Of a stretch of 6,349 nucleotides of DNA, positions 1 to 5,050 are shown piece by piece. The DNA lies in NCBI GenBank assembly GCA_009781815.1, contig WQVB01000076.1, positions 1-6,349 on the forward strand. The letters run 5' to 3'. The position numbers and the translations under genes are program-made. The stretch's first letter is position 1. Every line of letters starts with the position of its first letter. This stretch comes from Defluviitaleaceae bacterium. GTDB taxonomy: Bacteria > Bacillota > Clostridia > Lachnospirales > WRAX01. The notes beneath the pieces are model-generated. The model worked only from the letters and a program-made list of their open reading frames with translations. It ran no database searches and was not told where the DNA came from.

Positions 1-28
1 ACCTACTAATCCTTCAGCTAGGCTATGC

Positions 29-48
29 GGAGTGGATAAATCCACTCC
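29..48. repeat. REP-like near-perfect palindrome
   Basis: Arms GGAGTGGAT (29-37) and ATCCACTCC (40-48) are perfect inverted repeats around a 2-base centre. Read leftward, the unit GTAGGGAGTGGATTTATCC resembles dispersed intergenic palindromes of many bacterial genomes. It lies beyond the stop of the small leftward gene at 106-255. It has no T-run, so it is not a clear terminator. That it is a multi-copy repeat is an inference, since only one copy is in the window. Confidence 0.6.
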
Positions 49-60
49 CTACAGGGTAGA

Positions 61-104
61 TTGGGATGATGTGATATATGTCAACTCAAGGGATTCCATC
101 CCAA
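61..104. repeat. Inverted repeat downstream of the small leftward gene
   Basis: TTGGGATG (61-68) pairs with CATCCCAA (97-104) across 28 bases. A competing small hairpin, GGGAT/ATCCC, lies at 90-102. The structure starts 2 bases past the stop of the leftward gene at 106-255, so it could protect or end that transcript, but there is no T-tract to make it a standard intrinsic terminator. Confidence 0.45.
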
Positions 105-105
105 A

Positions 106-255
106 TCACTCCCACAGCATCATTATAATCATAACAAACAATAGGGCGTTAAAGTCGATTGTGGGCTTTTTACGCTCTATTTCCTCGTTTTGAGGCTTAG
201 AGTCAAAAGAGCTTTTAAAAGGCTCGGGTATGTCGCTTATTTTTATACGTTCCAT
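106..255 (-). CDS. Small protein with hydrophobic C-terminus, function unknown
   Basis: This is a 49-residue leftward reading frame starting at ATG 255-253 and ending at TGA 108-106. A GAGG ribosome site (263-266) lies 7 bases upstream of the start. The composition looks protein-like. Residues 1-34 are hydrophilic and charged (MERIKISDIPEPF, then a lysine- and glutamate-rich stretch to KKPTIDF). Residues 37-48 are almost wholly hydrophobic (ALLFVMIIMMLW), followed by a final Glu and stop. This suggests a tail-anchored peptide or a short membrane-associated protein, though 12 residues is short for a full span. It is transcribed divergently from the MATE gene, with 75 bases between the two starts. 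I see no clear promoter in the AT-rich gap and do not recognise the family. The alternative is a chance frame, but the ribosome site and polarity pattern argue for a gene. Confidence 0.55.
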   Translation of the reverse strand: MERIKISDIPEPFKSSFDSKPQNEEIERKKPTIDFNALLFVMIIMMLWE

Positions 256-330
256 AGGGCAACCTCGGCATACTACATTAAAATAAATTTATTCGCCTCT
301 TGGGCATTTTATCACATAAGGAGTATCACT

Positions 331-1701
331 GTGAACACACAAAACAAAAACTTTGATTTAACCCAAGGGCCCATTTTACAAAAGCTAGTTAAGATGTCTA
401 TGCCCCTTATGGCAACATCTTTTATGCAGATGGCCTTTAACCTTTCTGACATGTTTTGGCTTGGCATAATTGGAGACGAAGCCGTTGCCGCTGCAGGCAC
501 AGCAGGTCTTTTTTTGTGGCTTTCAATGGCTTTTATCTTTATCGGTCGCATGGGGGCTCAAATAGGCGTTTCGCAAAACATGGGCAGGGGTGATGAAAAA
601 TCTGCCCAAAAATATGCTCAAAATGCCTTTGTAATATCCCTCATACTTGGCACAATATATGCCTCTATTGTGGTTATTTTTAACAGCCAGCTAATAGGCT
701 TTTTTGCTATTGAGGATGCAAGTGTTGTCTATCAAGCCCGCACATATCTTTGGATAACGGCTTTGGCTCTACCTTTAATGTTTGCCCACCATGTTATAAC
801 GGGCATCTTTATTGGCCTTGGCAACACTAAAATCCCCTTTATCATCAACTCCCTAACCCTCGCTATCAACATCGCCATCACCCCCTTCTTTATTTTTGTG
901 ATGGATATGGGCATTGGCGGGGCGGCGGTAGGCACTATAGTAGCAACCGTTATCAACCTTGCCTTGAAGCTATGGGTGATGCTAAAATACAAAAATCGCC
1001 CTTTTAAGAGCTATAAACCCTTTGCTAAACTTGAAAGTGCAATAACAAGGCAAATTTTTCGCTGGGGTGTGCCTATCGGCATAGAGTCAGCCCTCTTTAC
1101 CTTGCTTTTTATGCTTGTAGCCCGCCTAGTTGCAGATTTTGGCACAGATGCTATCGCCGCCCAGCGTGTAGGTAGCCAGGTAGAATCCCTCGCTTGGATG
1201 ATGGCTGGTGGCTTTGCAGCTGCCGTTACATCCTTTATCGGGCAAAACTATGGTGCAAAAAAGTTTAAACGTGTGCGGCAGGTATATAAGCTCTCCCTTA
1301 TCACCATGGGGCTTTATGGTCTGTTCGTCAGCATTGTATTGTTCGTTTTTGCCCGTCCCTTTATCAGCATCTTTTTGCAAGAGGAGCAAGCCATAATCTA
1401 CGGTGTAGAATATTTGCAAGTTTTTGCCCTTATCCAAACATTATATTGCATGGAAGAGATGACAGCAGGGGCTTTTAGAGGCAGAGGCCTCACCACCAAG
1501 CCTACCATCGTCAGCGTTTCTTGTAATATCCTCCGTGTGGTGTTTGCTTATGGTTTTGTGCATTTTACCGACATAGGCCTTATAGGCGTGTGGATAGGCA
1601 TAGTTATAAGCGTTGCCATTAGGGGCGTGTGGATGCTCGTTTGGTATAAAATCAACACCGCCAAAACCCTGCCAAAGCATGATGAAATAATAACAGGTTA
1701 G
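331..1701 (+). CDS. MATE-family multidrug/cation efflux transporter
   Basis: This is a 456-residue inner-membrane antiporter of the multidrug and toxic compound extrusion family, which exports drugs or metabolites using Na+ or H+ gradients. The start is GTG 331, preceded by AAGGAG (318-323) at 7-base spacing. The frame is open upstream to 190, but that extension is not hydrophobic, overlaps the divergent small gene and lacks family similarity. From the GTG, the protein opens with the usual FDLTQGPILQKL, then MSMPLM and QMAFNLSDMFWLG (33-45), as in DinF/NorM-like Firmicute members. It shows the two-lobed MATE layout of about 12 hydrophobic segments, a basic linker near residues 219-232 (KYKNRPFKSYKPF), and the second-lobe signature IGQNYGA (303-309). 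The length is normal for the family. The substrate cannot be told from sequence. No terminator immediately follows the stop; the first hairpin downstream (1759-1785) is better oriented for the opposite strand. Confidence 0.95.
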   Translation: MNTQNKNFDLTQGPILQKLVKMSMPLMATSFMQMAFNLSDMFWLGIIGDEAVAAAGTAGLFLWLSMAFIFIGRMGAQIGVSQNMGRGDEKSAQKYAQNAFVISLILGTIYASIVVIFNSQLIGFFAIEDASVVYQARTYLWITALALPLMFAHHVITGIFIGLGNTKIPFIINSLTLAINIAITPFFIFVMDMGIGGAAVGTIVATVINLALKLWVMLKYKNRPFKSYKPFAKLESAITRQIFRWGVPIGIESALFTLLFMLVARLVADFGTDAIAAQRVGSQVESLAWMMAGGFAAAVTSFIGQNYGAKKFKRVRQVYKLSLITMGLYGLFVSIVLFVFARPFISIFLQEEQAIIYGVEYLQVFALIQTLYCMEEMTAGAFRGRGLTTKPTIVSVSCNILRVVFAYGFVHFTDIGLIGVWIGIVISVAIRGVWMLVWYKINTAKTLPKHDEIITG

Positions 1702-1713
1702 ATTAAAAAAGTC

Positions 1714-1742
1714 TTGACACACGTTGCCGTGTGTGTTATTAT
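1714..1742 (+). promoter_or_regulatory. Promoter of the putative antitoxin RNA, with palindromic spacer
   Basis: TTGACA (1714-1719) and TATTAT (1737-1742) are separated by exactly 17 bases, giving an expected start near 1749. The spacer region contains the inverted repeat ACACACG (1717-1723) and CGTGTGT (1728-1734), which could be an operator. The promoter points rightward into the 3' end of the leftward toxin gene and therefore drives an antisense transcript. Confidence 0.75.
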
Positions 1743-1756
1743 GTACTTTACGAACC

Positions 1757-1785
1757 AAAAAAGAGATGCTGGATACATCTCTTTT
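1757..1785 (-). terminator. Intrinsic terminator of the toxin mRNA
   Basis: AAAAGAGATG (1759-1768) and CATCTCTTTT (1776-1785) form a perfect 10-bp stem with a 7-base loop. Read leftward, the stem ends in a run of six T (complement of 1762-1757). It lies about 50 bases past the toxin stop codon. On the rightward strand the T-run is only four bases and inside the stem, so the leftward orientation fits better. Confidence 0.7.
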
Positions 1786-1835
1786 GAGGAGCCTCATGGC
1801 ACCTAATAATAAACGCCGTTTGACTTGGGATTGGG

Positions 1836-1937
1836 TTAGCGGTGTTTTCTTTTTTCTATGTAGTGCAAAAGCATTATTATGCCGAGCAAAACCGACACAA
1901 TCAACTCCACATAAGAAAACAAATCACGCATTGTCAT
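1836..1937 (-). CDS. Small membrane peptide, candidate type I toxin (33 aa)
   Basis: ATG 1937-1935 to TAA 1838-1836 encodes 33 residues. The layout is MTMRDLFSY, a single hydrophobic helix at about 10-27 (VELIVSVLLGIIMLLHYI), then a basic tail EKRKHR. This matches the form of type I toxins that insert in the membrane (Fst, TxpA, BsrG and the 'holin-like toxin' peptides of Firmicutes). The Pro of Fst is absent, so I do not assign it to a named family. A near-perfect ribosome site GGGAGGTG (complement of 1944-1951) has its GGAGG core 8 bases from this ATG. A second ATG (1941-1939), 4 bases from the core, opens an overlapping 5-codon frame, MYDNA-stop. The gene has its own consensus promoter (2051-2079), a leader of about 107 nt, a terminator (1757-1785), and an opposing promoter past its 3' end. 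Those four elements make a chance frame unlikely. Confidence 0.72.
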   Translation of the reverse strand: MTMRDLFSYVELIVSVLLGIIMLLHYIEKRKHR

Positions 1938-1942
1938 ACATT

Positions 1943-2031
1943 TCACCTCCCTTCGAAGATTGCATGCACATTGAAAGCTTTATAAGGCTTCAAGATTGAT
2001 TACATGCTCTTCCAAATCCAGGGGATGGTGA
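1943..2031 (-). promoter_or_regulatory. Leader pairing that can mask the toxin ribosome site
   Basis: In the leftward transcript, TCACCATCCC (complement of 2031-2022), about 13-22 nt from the predicted 5' end, can pair with the ribosome site GGGAGGTGA (complement of 1951-1943). This gives nine base pairs with one bulged A. A second hairpin in between is formed by TTGAAGC (1993-1987) and GCTTTCAA (1978-1971), with one bulged base. Long-range masking of the ribosome site is a known trait of type I toxin mRNAs; here it is inferred from complementarity only. Confidence 0.5.
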
Positions 2032-2050
2032 TTATAAAATCCTTGTGCTA

Positions 2051-2079
2051 ATTATACTATTGCTCAATATAGCTGTCAA
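2051..2079 (-). promoter_or_regulatory. Consensus promoter of the toxin gene
   Basis: On the minus strand, TTGACA (complement of 2079-2074) and TATAAT (complement of 2056-2051) are both perfect consensus hexamers with an exact 17-base spacer. The expected start is near 2044, giving a leader of about 107 nt before the 33-codon gene. Such a strong promoter on so small a gene implies that post-transcriptional control is needed. Confidence 0.85.
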
Positions 2080-2107
2080 GAATATTTTTCCACATAATTC
2101 GACTTTT

Positions 2108-2141
2108 AAAAAACCACTTTTTAATGTGGTTTTTTATTTTT
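2108..2141. terminator. Bidirectional intrinsic terminator
   Basis: AAAAAACCAC (2108-2117) and GTGGTTTTTT (2126-2135) form a perfect 10-bp stem with an 8-base loop, followed by ATTTTT on the plus strand. The leftward reading also ends in a T-run. On the plus strand it would end the antisense RNA and any read-through from the MATE gene. On the minus strand it isolates the toxin promoter from transcription entering from the right. Confidence 0.8.
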
Positions 2142-2166
2142 CATCATTACGAGGAGCAGTAAGTAG

Positions 2167-2280
2167 CGTCTATCGTCATCCTGAGCCTTTAGTAAGGCTT
2201 GACTCAGGGTCTCCTTCCTAGTTGGAATAATCCAGGAAGAAAGGGGATTGCGGATCAAGTCCGCAATGACAAGATAGACG
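2167..2280. repeat. Composite palindromic dispersed repeat
   Basis: The outer arms CGTCTATCGTCAT (2167-2179) and ATGACAAGATAGACG (2266-2280) are inverted, with a 2-base interruption. Inside are the segments GTCATCCTGAG and GACTCAGG, also found in the repeats at 4300-4400 and 4901-5000, and a perfect hairpin ATTGCGGA/TCCGCAAT near 2247-2267. The leftward frame across it reads like VIADLIRNPL, a translation typical of such repeats, so no gene is called. It lies between the toxin module and the SEC-C gene promoter. Confidence 0.7.
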
Positions 2281-2310
2281 TGGTTGTCCATTCCCTCATT
2301 ACGCAATAGC

Positions 2311-2339
2311 TTGACAAATAAGGTCTTTTAGTGTAATAT
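2311..2339 (+). promoter_or_regulatory. Promoter of the SEC-C / UPF0145 / sua5 gene series
   Basis: TTGACA (2311-2316) and TAATAT (2334-2339) are separated by 17 bases, with an expected start near 2346, about 50 bases before the ATG at 2396. It lies just after the dispersed repeat. No operator or riboswitch-like fold is obvious in the short leader. Confidence 0.75.
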
Positions 2340-2395
2340 AACATTGTATAGTTGTATCTATATATCAAAATATCACATAAGAAAGAAGCGAGATT

Positions 2396-2905
2396 ATGTC
2401 AAACGAAAATGGAATATATGCAGAATGGATAGGCAAAGCCTATGACCAGCAAGGCAAGCTCATCAAAAAAACTTGGGACGCTTACATCCCTTTAGAGCAA
2501 GCCATTTATGAAGATATGCTTGCCACAAAAAACAATCTTGTAAAAGGCACAGTAAGCGAAATCGCCAAAAAACATGGCATGACTATAGAGTATGCTGTAG
2601 GCTTTTTAGACGGCATATCTGAAGTTTTAGAGCCTTCTTTAGACCTTGAAAGCATCACAGAAGAGACAATGGTTGATGCAAAGTTTGATTTTGAAGCCCT
2701 CTACAAAAAAATGGTAGAGCTTGGGGCAGACCACCTAGCCGCCCTCCCTCAATGGGGTAATATTTTAGACGAAGCAAGGCGAAAAGAGCTGTACAAAGAG
2801 CAAAAAGCATCTGGCACTGTTGTGCTGTCTGAGCAAGAAAAAATAGGCAGAAACGACCCTTGCCATTGCGGCAGCGGCAAAAAACACAAGCAATGCTGTT
2901 TATAG
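2396..2905 (+). CDS. SEC-C motif protein
   Basis: This is a 169-residue protein, probably cytoplasmic as there is no signal peptide or membrane segment. The C-terminus is a textbook SEC-C zinc motif, GRNDPCHCGSGKKHKQCC, with Cys156, Cys158, Cys167 and Cys168 as the metal ligands. This motif ends SecA, where it binds Zn2+ and contacts SecB or ribosomes, and it recurs on many unrelated proteins. Residues 1-148 are acidic and mostly helical in character, with no domain I can name. They include an aromatic opening (YAEWIGKAYD) and a stretch resembling a helix-turn-helix (VSEIAKKHGMTIEYAVGFL, about 52-70). The ribosome site before ATG 2396 is weak (AAGAAAGAAG). The gene has its own promoter at 2311-2339 and is followed 20 bases later by the UPF0145 gene. 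The motif is certain; the role of the protein is unknown. Confidence 0.9.
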   Translation: MSNENGIYAEWIGKAYDQQGKLIKKTWDAYIPLEQAIYEDMLATKNNLVKGTVSEIAKKHGMTIEYAVGFLDGISEVLEPSLDLESITEETMVDAKFDFEALYKKMVELGADHLAALPQWGNILDEARRKELYKEQKASGTVVLSEQEKIGRNDPCHCGSGKKHKQCCL

Positions 2906-2925
2906 TTTAAATTTAGGGGGATGTT

Positions 2926-3237
2926 ATGTTAATAGTTACTACCGACGCCATACCTGGCAAAAACATTGAAGCCTTAGGCTTTGTGCAGGGCAGCGTGGTT
3001 CAAGGCAAGCATATAGGCAAAGATATTTTGGCGGGCTTTAAAAACATGGCAGGCGGCGAGATTAGAACCTACACCGACCTCCTAAACACATCCCAAGCCA
3101 TTGCACAAGAAAGAATGGTTGAATCCGCCAAAAACCTAGGTGCAGATGCCATTGTGTGCGTACGCATTGCCTCTTGTTCCATTGTGCCAGGCACGTCTGA
3201 AGTGCGTATGTTTGGCACAGCTGTAAAGTTTATTTAA
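2926..3237 (+). CDS. UPF0145 (YbjQ-like) family protein
   Basis: This 103-residue protein is full-length for the UPF0145/YbjQ family, sometimes labelled 'heavy-metal-binding' from its fold, though no function is established. Family features are the opening VTTDAIPGKNI, then GFVQGSVVQGKHIGKDILAGF, a mid section with a TYTDLL motif, and the C-terminal block GADAIVCVRI. Members of this family form pentameric rings in solved structures. There is no signal peptide. AGGGGG (2915-2920) lies 5 bases before ATG 2926. The stop codon abuts the start of the next gene, with no bases between them, so this gene and sua5 are almost surely on one mRNA. Confidence 0.93.
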   Translation: MLIVTTDAIPGKNIEALGFVQGSVVQGKHIGKDILAGFKNMAGGEIRTYTDLLNTSQAIAQERMVESAKNLGADAIVCVRIASCSIVPGTSEVRMFGTAVKFI

Positions 3238-4260
3238 ATGGATACAACATTAGCTAACGCAATAGGCGGCGGCCCAGCCGCAACCCAAGCCATTAAGCAG
3301 GCTGCCGAGATTATCAAAAATGGCGGCCTTGTGGCGTTCCCCACGGAGACGGTATATGGCCTTGGGGCTAATGCCCTTGACCCTACAGCCTGCGGCAAGA
3401 TTTATTTTGCAAAAGGCCGCCCGTCAGACAACCCTTTAATCGTCCACATTAATAAAGATTTTGACATTAGCACCCTAGCAAAAGACGTGCCTAAAGGTGC
3501 CCAAATCTTGATGGACAATTTTTGGCCAGGGGCTTTAACCATCATCTTAAAGGCTACAAATAGCGGTTTTGCCTATGGCTATGAAGGCACTATAGCCCTG
3601 CGAGTGCCAAACAACATCACCGCCCGCCTTTTGATACACCATAGCGGCGTGCCTATTGCAGCCCCCTCCGCCAACACATCTGGCTCACCCTCCCCCACCT
3701 CAGCCCTTCACGTTATGGAGGATTTGGCAGGCAAGGTTGATATGGTGCTAGATGGCGGCCCTTGTCGCCACGGGCTAGAGTCTACCGTGGTTGATTTTAC
3801 TGGCGATACACCTAAAATCCTTCGCCCTGGGGCTGTAACCCGTGAAATGATAAGAAATGTTATTGGTGATATTGATACGCTTGGTGATGATAATGTTGCA
3901 ACGCCCAAATCCCCAGGCACAAAATATAAGCACTATGCCCCTAAATGTAAGGTTACTCTAGTTGTGGGTGATAGTGAAGAGGTAGCCGCCCAAATCTTGC
4001 AGCTTTTAGTAAGTTGTGGCGGAACAAAGCCTGCGGTTATGGCGTCTACAATAGATAGAGGGCTTTATGGCAACGCACCTTTTGTTTCTTTAGGAAGCAA
4101 GCCTGAAGAGGTGGCAGCAAACCTTTTTGAAGCTTTGCGGCAATGTGATGCTTTGGGCTATGATGAGGTGTTTGTGCCTTCGTTTAGTCAAGAAGGCATA
4201 GGGCTGGCCATTATGAACCGCCTTAAAAAAGCCGCTTATCCTAATATTATTGATTTGTAA
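3238..4260 (+). CDS. sua5: Threonylcarbamoyl-AMP synthase, Sua5 type
   Basis: This enzyme makes threonylcarbamoyl-AMP from threonine, bicarbonate and ATP, the first step of the N6-threonylcarbamoyladenosine (t6A37) modification of ANN-decoding tRNAs. It acts in the cytoplasm upstream of TsaB/TsaD/TsaE. At 340 residues it is the long Sua5 form. An N-terminal YrdC/TsaC domain carries FPTETVYGLGANA (34-46), KGRPSDNPLIVHI (59-71), FWPGALTIIL (95-104), PSANTSGSPSPT (143-154) and ILRPGAVT (194-201). It is followed by the linker SPGTKYKHYAP (225-235), which closes over the active site, and a C-terminal Sua5 domain. ATG 3238 follows the UPF0145 stop directly, and no ribosome site is visible there, so translation is probably coupled. 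B. subtilis calls the orthologue ywlC and also has it near ywlE and rpiB. Confidence 0.96.
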   Translation: MDTTLANAIGGGPAATQAIKQAAEIIKNGGLVAFPTETVYGLGANALDPTACGKIYFAKGRPSDNPLIVHINKDFDISTLAKDVPKGAQILMDNFWPGALTIILKATNSGFAYGYEGTIALRVPNNITARLLIHHSGVPIAAPSANTSGSPSPTSALHVMEDLAGKVDMVLDGGPCRHGLESTVVDFTGDTPKILRPGAVTREMIRNVIGDIDTLGDDNVATPKSPGTKYKHYAPKCKVTLVVGDSEEVAAQILQLLVSCGGTKPAVMASTIDRGLYGNAPFVSLGSKPEEVAANLFEALRQCDALGYDEVFVPSFSQEGIGLAIMNRLKKAAYPNIIDL

Positions 4261-4275
4261 TAATTTTCTCCTCAA

Positions 4276-4448
4276 ATTCGTCATCCCACACTCCTCTGCT
4301 CGTCATCCTGAGCTTGACTCAGGATCTAATTGGAGAAGGGCAGTCTTAATTAAGTCATGCACTATCATACATAGATCCTGAGTCAAGCTCAGGATGACGA
4401 CTAGGGGAGGATTTGATGGCGTTTTGCTACAAGCATGGGATGACGAAT
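4276..4448. repeat. Nested palindromic repeat, copy 1
   Basis: The outer arms ATTCGTCATCCCA (4276-4288) and TGGGATGACGAAT (4436-4448) enclose a second, perfect 28-base inverted repeat at 4300-4327 and 4373-4400. That inner repeat has its core arm CATCCTGAGCTTGACTCAGG and a 45-base loop. The inner unit recurs at 4901-5000 in the same orientation, with a largely conserved loop (AATTGGAGAAGGGCAGTC identical). The outer pair is missing from copy 2, which suggests one repeat inserted in another. It sits between sua5 and the phosphatase gene and ends before the latter's ribosome site. Confidence 0.88.
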
Positions 4449-4488
4449 AAGGCGGTGCGTAATGACGGCGAAAGCAGGAGGCAAAACC

Positions 4489-4875
4489 TTGAATATCCTT
4501 TTCATATGCACAGGCAACACATGCCGCAGCCCTATGGCAGAGGCTTTTGCCAAATATCTTGGCTTGCAGGCATCATCTTGCGGCACACATGCCAAACAAG
4601 GCTTGCCCGCCTCAAAACATGCTAGAGATGTATTGCTTAGGGAATATGAGTTGGATATTTCAAACCATAGCTCTCGCCCTATTTCAGAGGAGCTTTTGCA
4701 AGAAGCAACGCTGATTGTAGCCATGAACAAAGACCACGAAGAATATATAGCACAAAACTTTCCTAGATATATGGCAAAGGTCCACCCGCTAGAAGTGGCA
4801 GACCCGTATGGATGCGATTATGACACATATAAGGCTTGTGCTAGCGTCATAAGGCTCATTGCGAAATCATTATAA
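4489..4875 (+). CDS. ywlE: Low-molecular-weight phosphatase, YwlE-like protein-arginine phosphatase
   Basis: From TTG 4489 this is a 128-residue cytoplasmic phosphatase. AGGAGG (4476-4481) sits 7 bases upstream, and the product then starts MNILFICTGNTCRSPMAEAF, the family's exact N-terminus. The in-frame ATG at 4462 has no comparable ribosome site and would add 9 unrelated residues. The P-loop is C7-TGNTC-R13-S14, with Cys7 as nucleophile; the general acid is Asp105 in the DPYG motif. Thr11 in the loop is the residue that favours phospho-arginine over phospho-tyrosine in characterised YwlE proteins. This suggests the enzyme reverses McsB-type arginine phosphorylation, which marks proteins for ClpCP. 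It is somewhat shorter than YwlE (about 150 residues), with less sequence before the acid. The gene lies between two repeat copies, 228 bases from sua5, where relatives are usually close together. Classical tyrosine phosphatase activity remains possible. Confidence 0.9.
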   Translation: MNILFICTGNTCRSPMAEAFAKYLGLQASSCGTHAKQGLPASKHARDVLLREYELDISNHSSRPISEELLQEATLIVAMNKDHEEYIAQNFPRYMAKVHPLEVADPYGCDYDTYKACASVIRLIAKSL

Positions 4876-4894
4876 ATATAGCTAGGATATTCTC

Positions 4895-5006
4895 CCCTAC
4901 TCGTCATCCTGAGCTTGACTCAGGATCTAATTGGAGAAGGGCAGTCCTAGTTGGGCATGCACTATCCCACATAGATCCTGAGTCAAACTCAGGATGACGA
5001 GTAGGG
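4895..5006. repeat. Palindromic dispersed repeat, copy 2
   Basis: Arms at 4895-4928 and 4973-5006 are 34-base inverted repeats with one mismatch (CAAGCTC versus CAAACTC) around a 44-base loop. Positions 4901-5000 match the inner unit of copy 1 (4300-4400) in direct orientation. The left arm is identical over 28 bases, the right arm has one difference, and the loop differs at several positions and by one base in length. It begins 19 bases after the phosphatase stop codon and could form a very stable RNA hairpin there, possibly ending or stabilising that message. Confidence 0.9.
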
Positions 5007-5050
5007 TCAAGCTCACAACCTAACCACACTTATTGATAGAGAGGACACTC

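Larger units (their letters stand above)
1749..2141 (+). ncRNA. Putative antisense antitoxin RNA of a type I toxin-antitoxin module
   Basis: This RNA is inferred from the promoter at 1714-1742 and from the first rightward intrinsic terminator after it (2108-2141). It would be about 390 nt and complementary to the complete toxin mRNA, including terminator, coding region, ribosome site and leader. Its 5' end would fold as the 10-bp hairpin at 1759-1785. In known type I systems such as txpA/RatA and bsrG/SR4, an RNA convergent with the toxin gene overlaps its 3' end and blocks expression by degradation or translational inhibition. The 3' end here is uncertain, and processing or an earlier stop could make it much shorter. 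Confidence 0.5.

Noticed and set aside
190..330. N-terminal extension of the MATE frame
   Set aside because: It has no family similarity and overlaps the divergent small gene. GTG 331 has an ideal AAGGAG site and yields the usual MATE N-terminus.
1126..1437. 103-codon leftward frame inside the MATE gene
   Set aside because: It is antisense to a clearly coding membrane-protein frame, with no ribosome site or recognisable domain.
1796..1999. 67-codon rightward frame with GAGGAG just upstream, downstream of the 1714-1742 promoter
   Set aside because: It lies wholly antisense to the better supported 33-codon toxin gene, the ribosome site is only 4 bases from the ATG, and its composition (Cys- and Lys-rich, no domain) looks random. 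It is more likely a shadow within the antisense RNA, though a small peptide cannot be excluded.
2121..2306. Leftward 61-codon frame
   Set aside because: It is a translation of the dispersed palindromic repeat, giving the VIADLIRNPL-type peptide typical of such repeats, with no ribosome site.
4401..4730. Leftward 109-codon frame over the phosphatase gene
   Set aside because: It is antisense to conserved catalytic motifs of the phosphatase and starts within it; a shadow frame.
4276..5006. CRISPR array or a composite transposon around ywlE
   Set aside because: There are only two units, each palindromic and about 600 bases apart with a conserved gene between them. No transposase and no regular short spacers are present.
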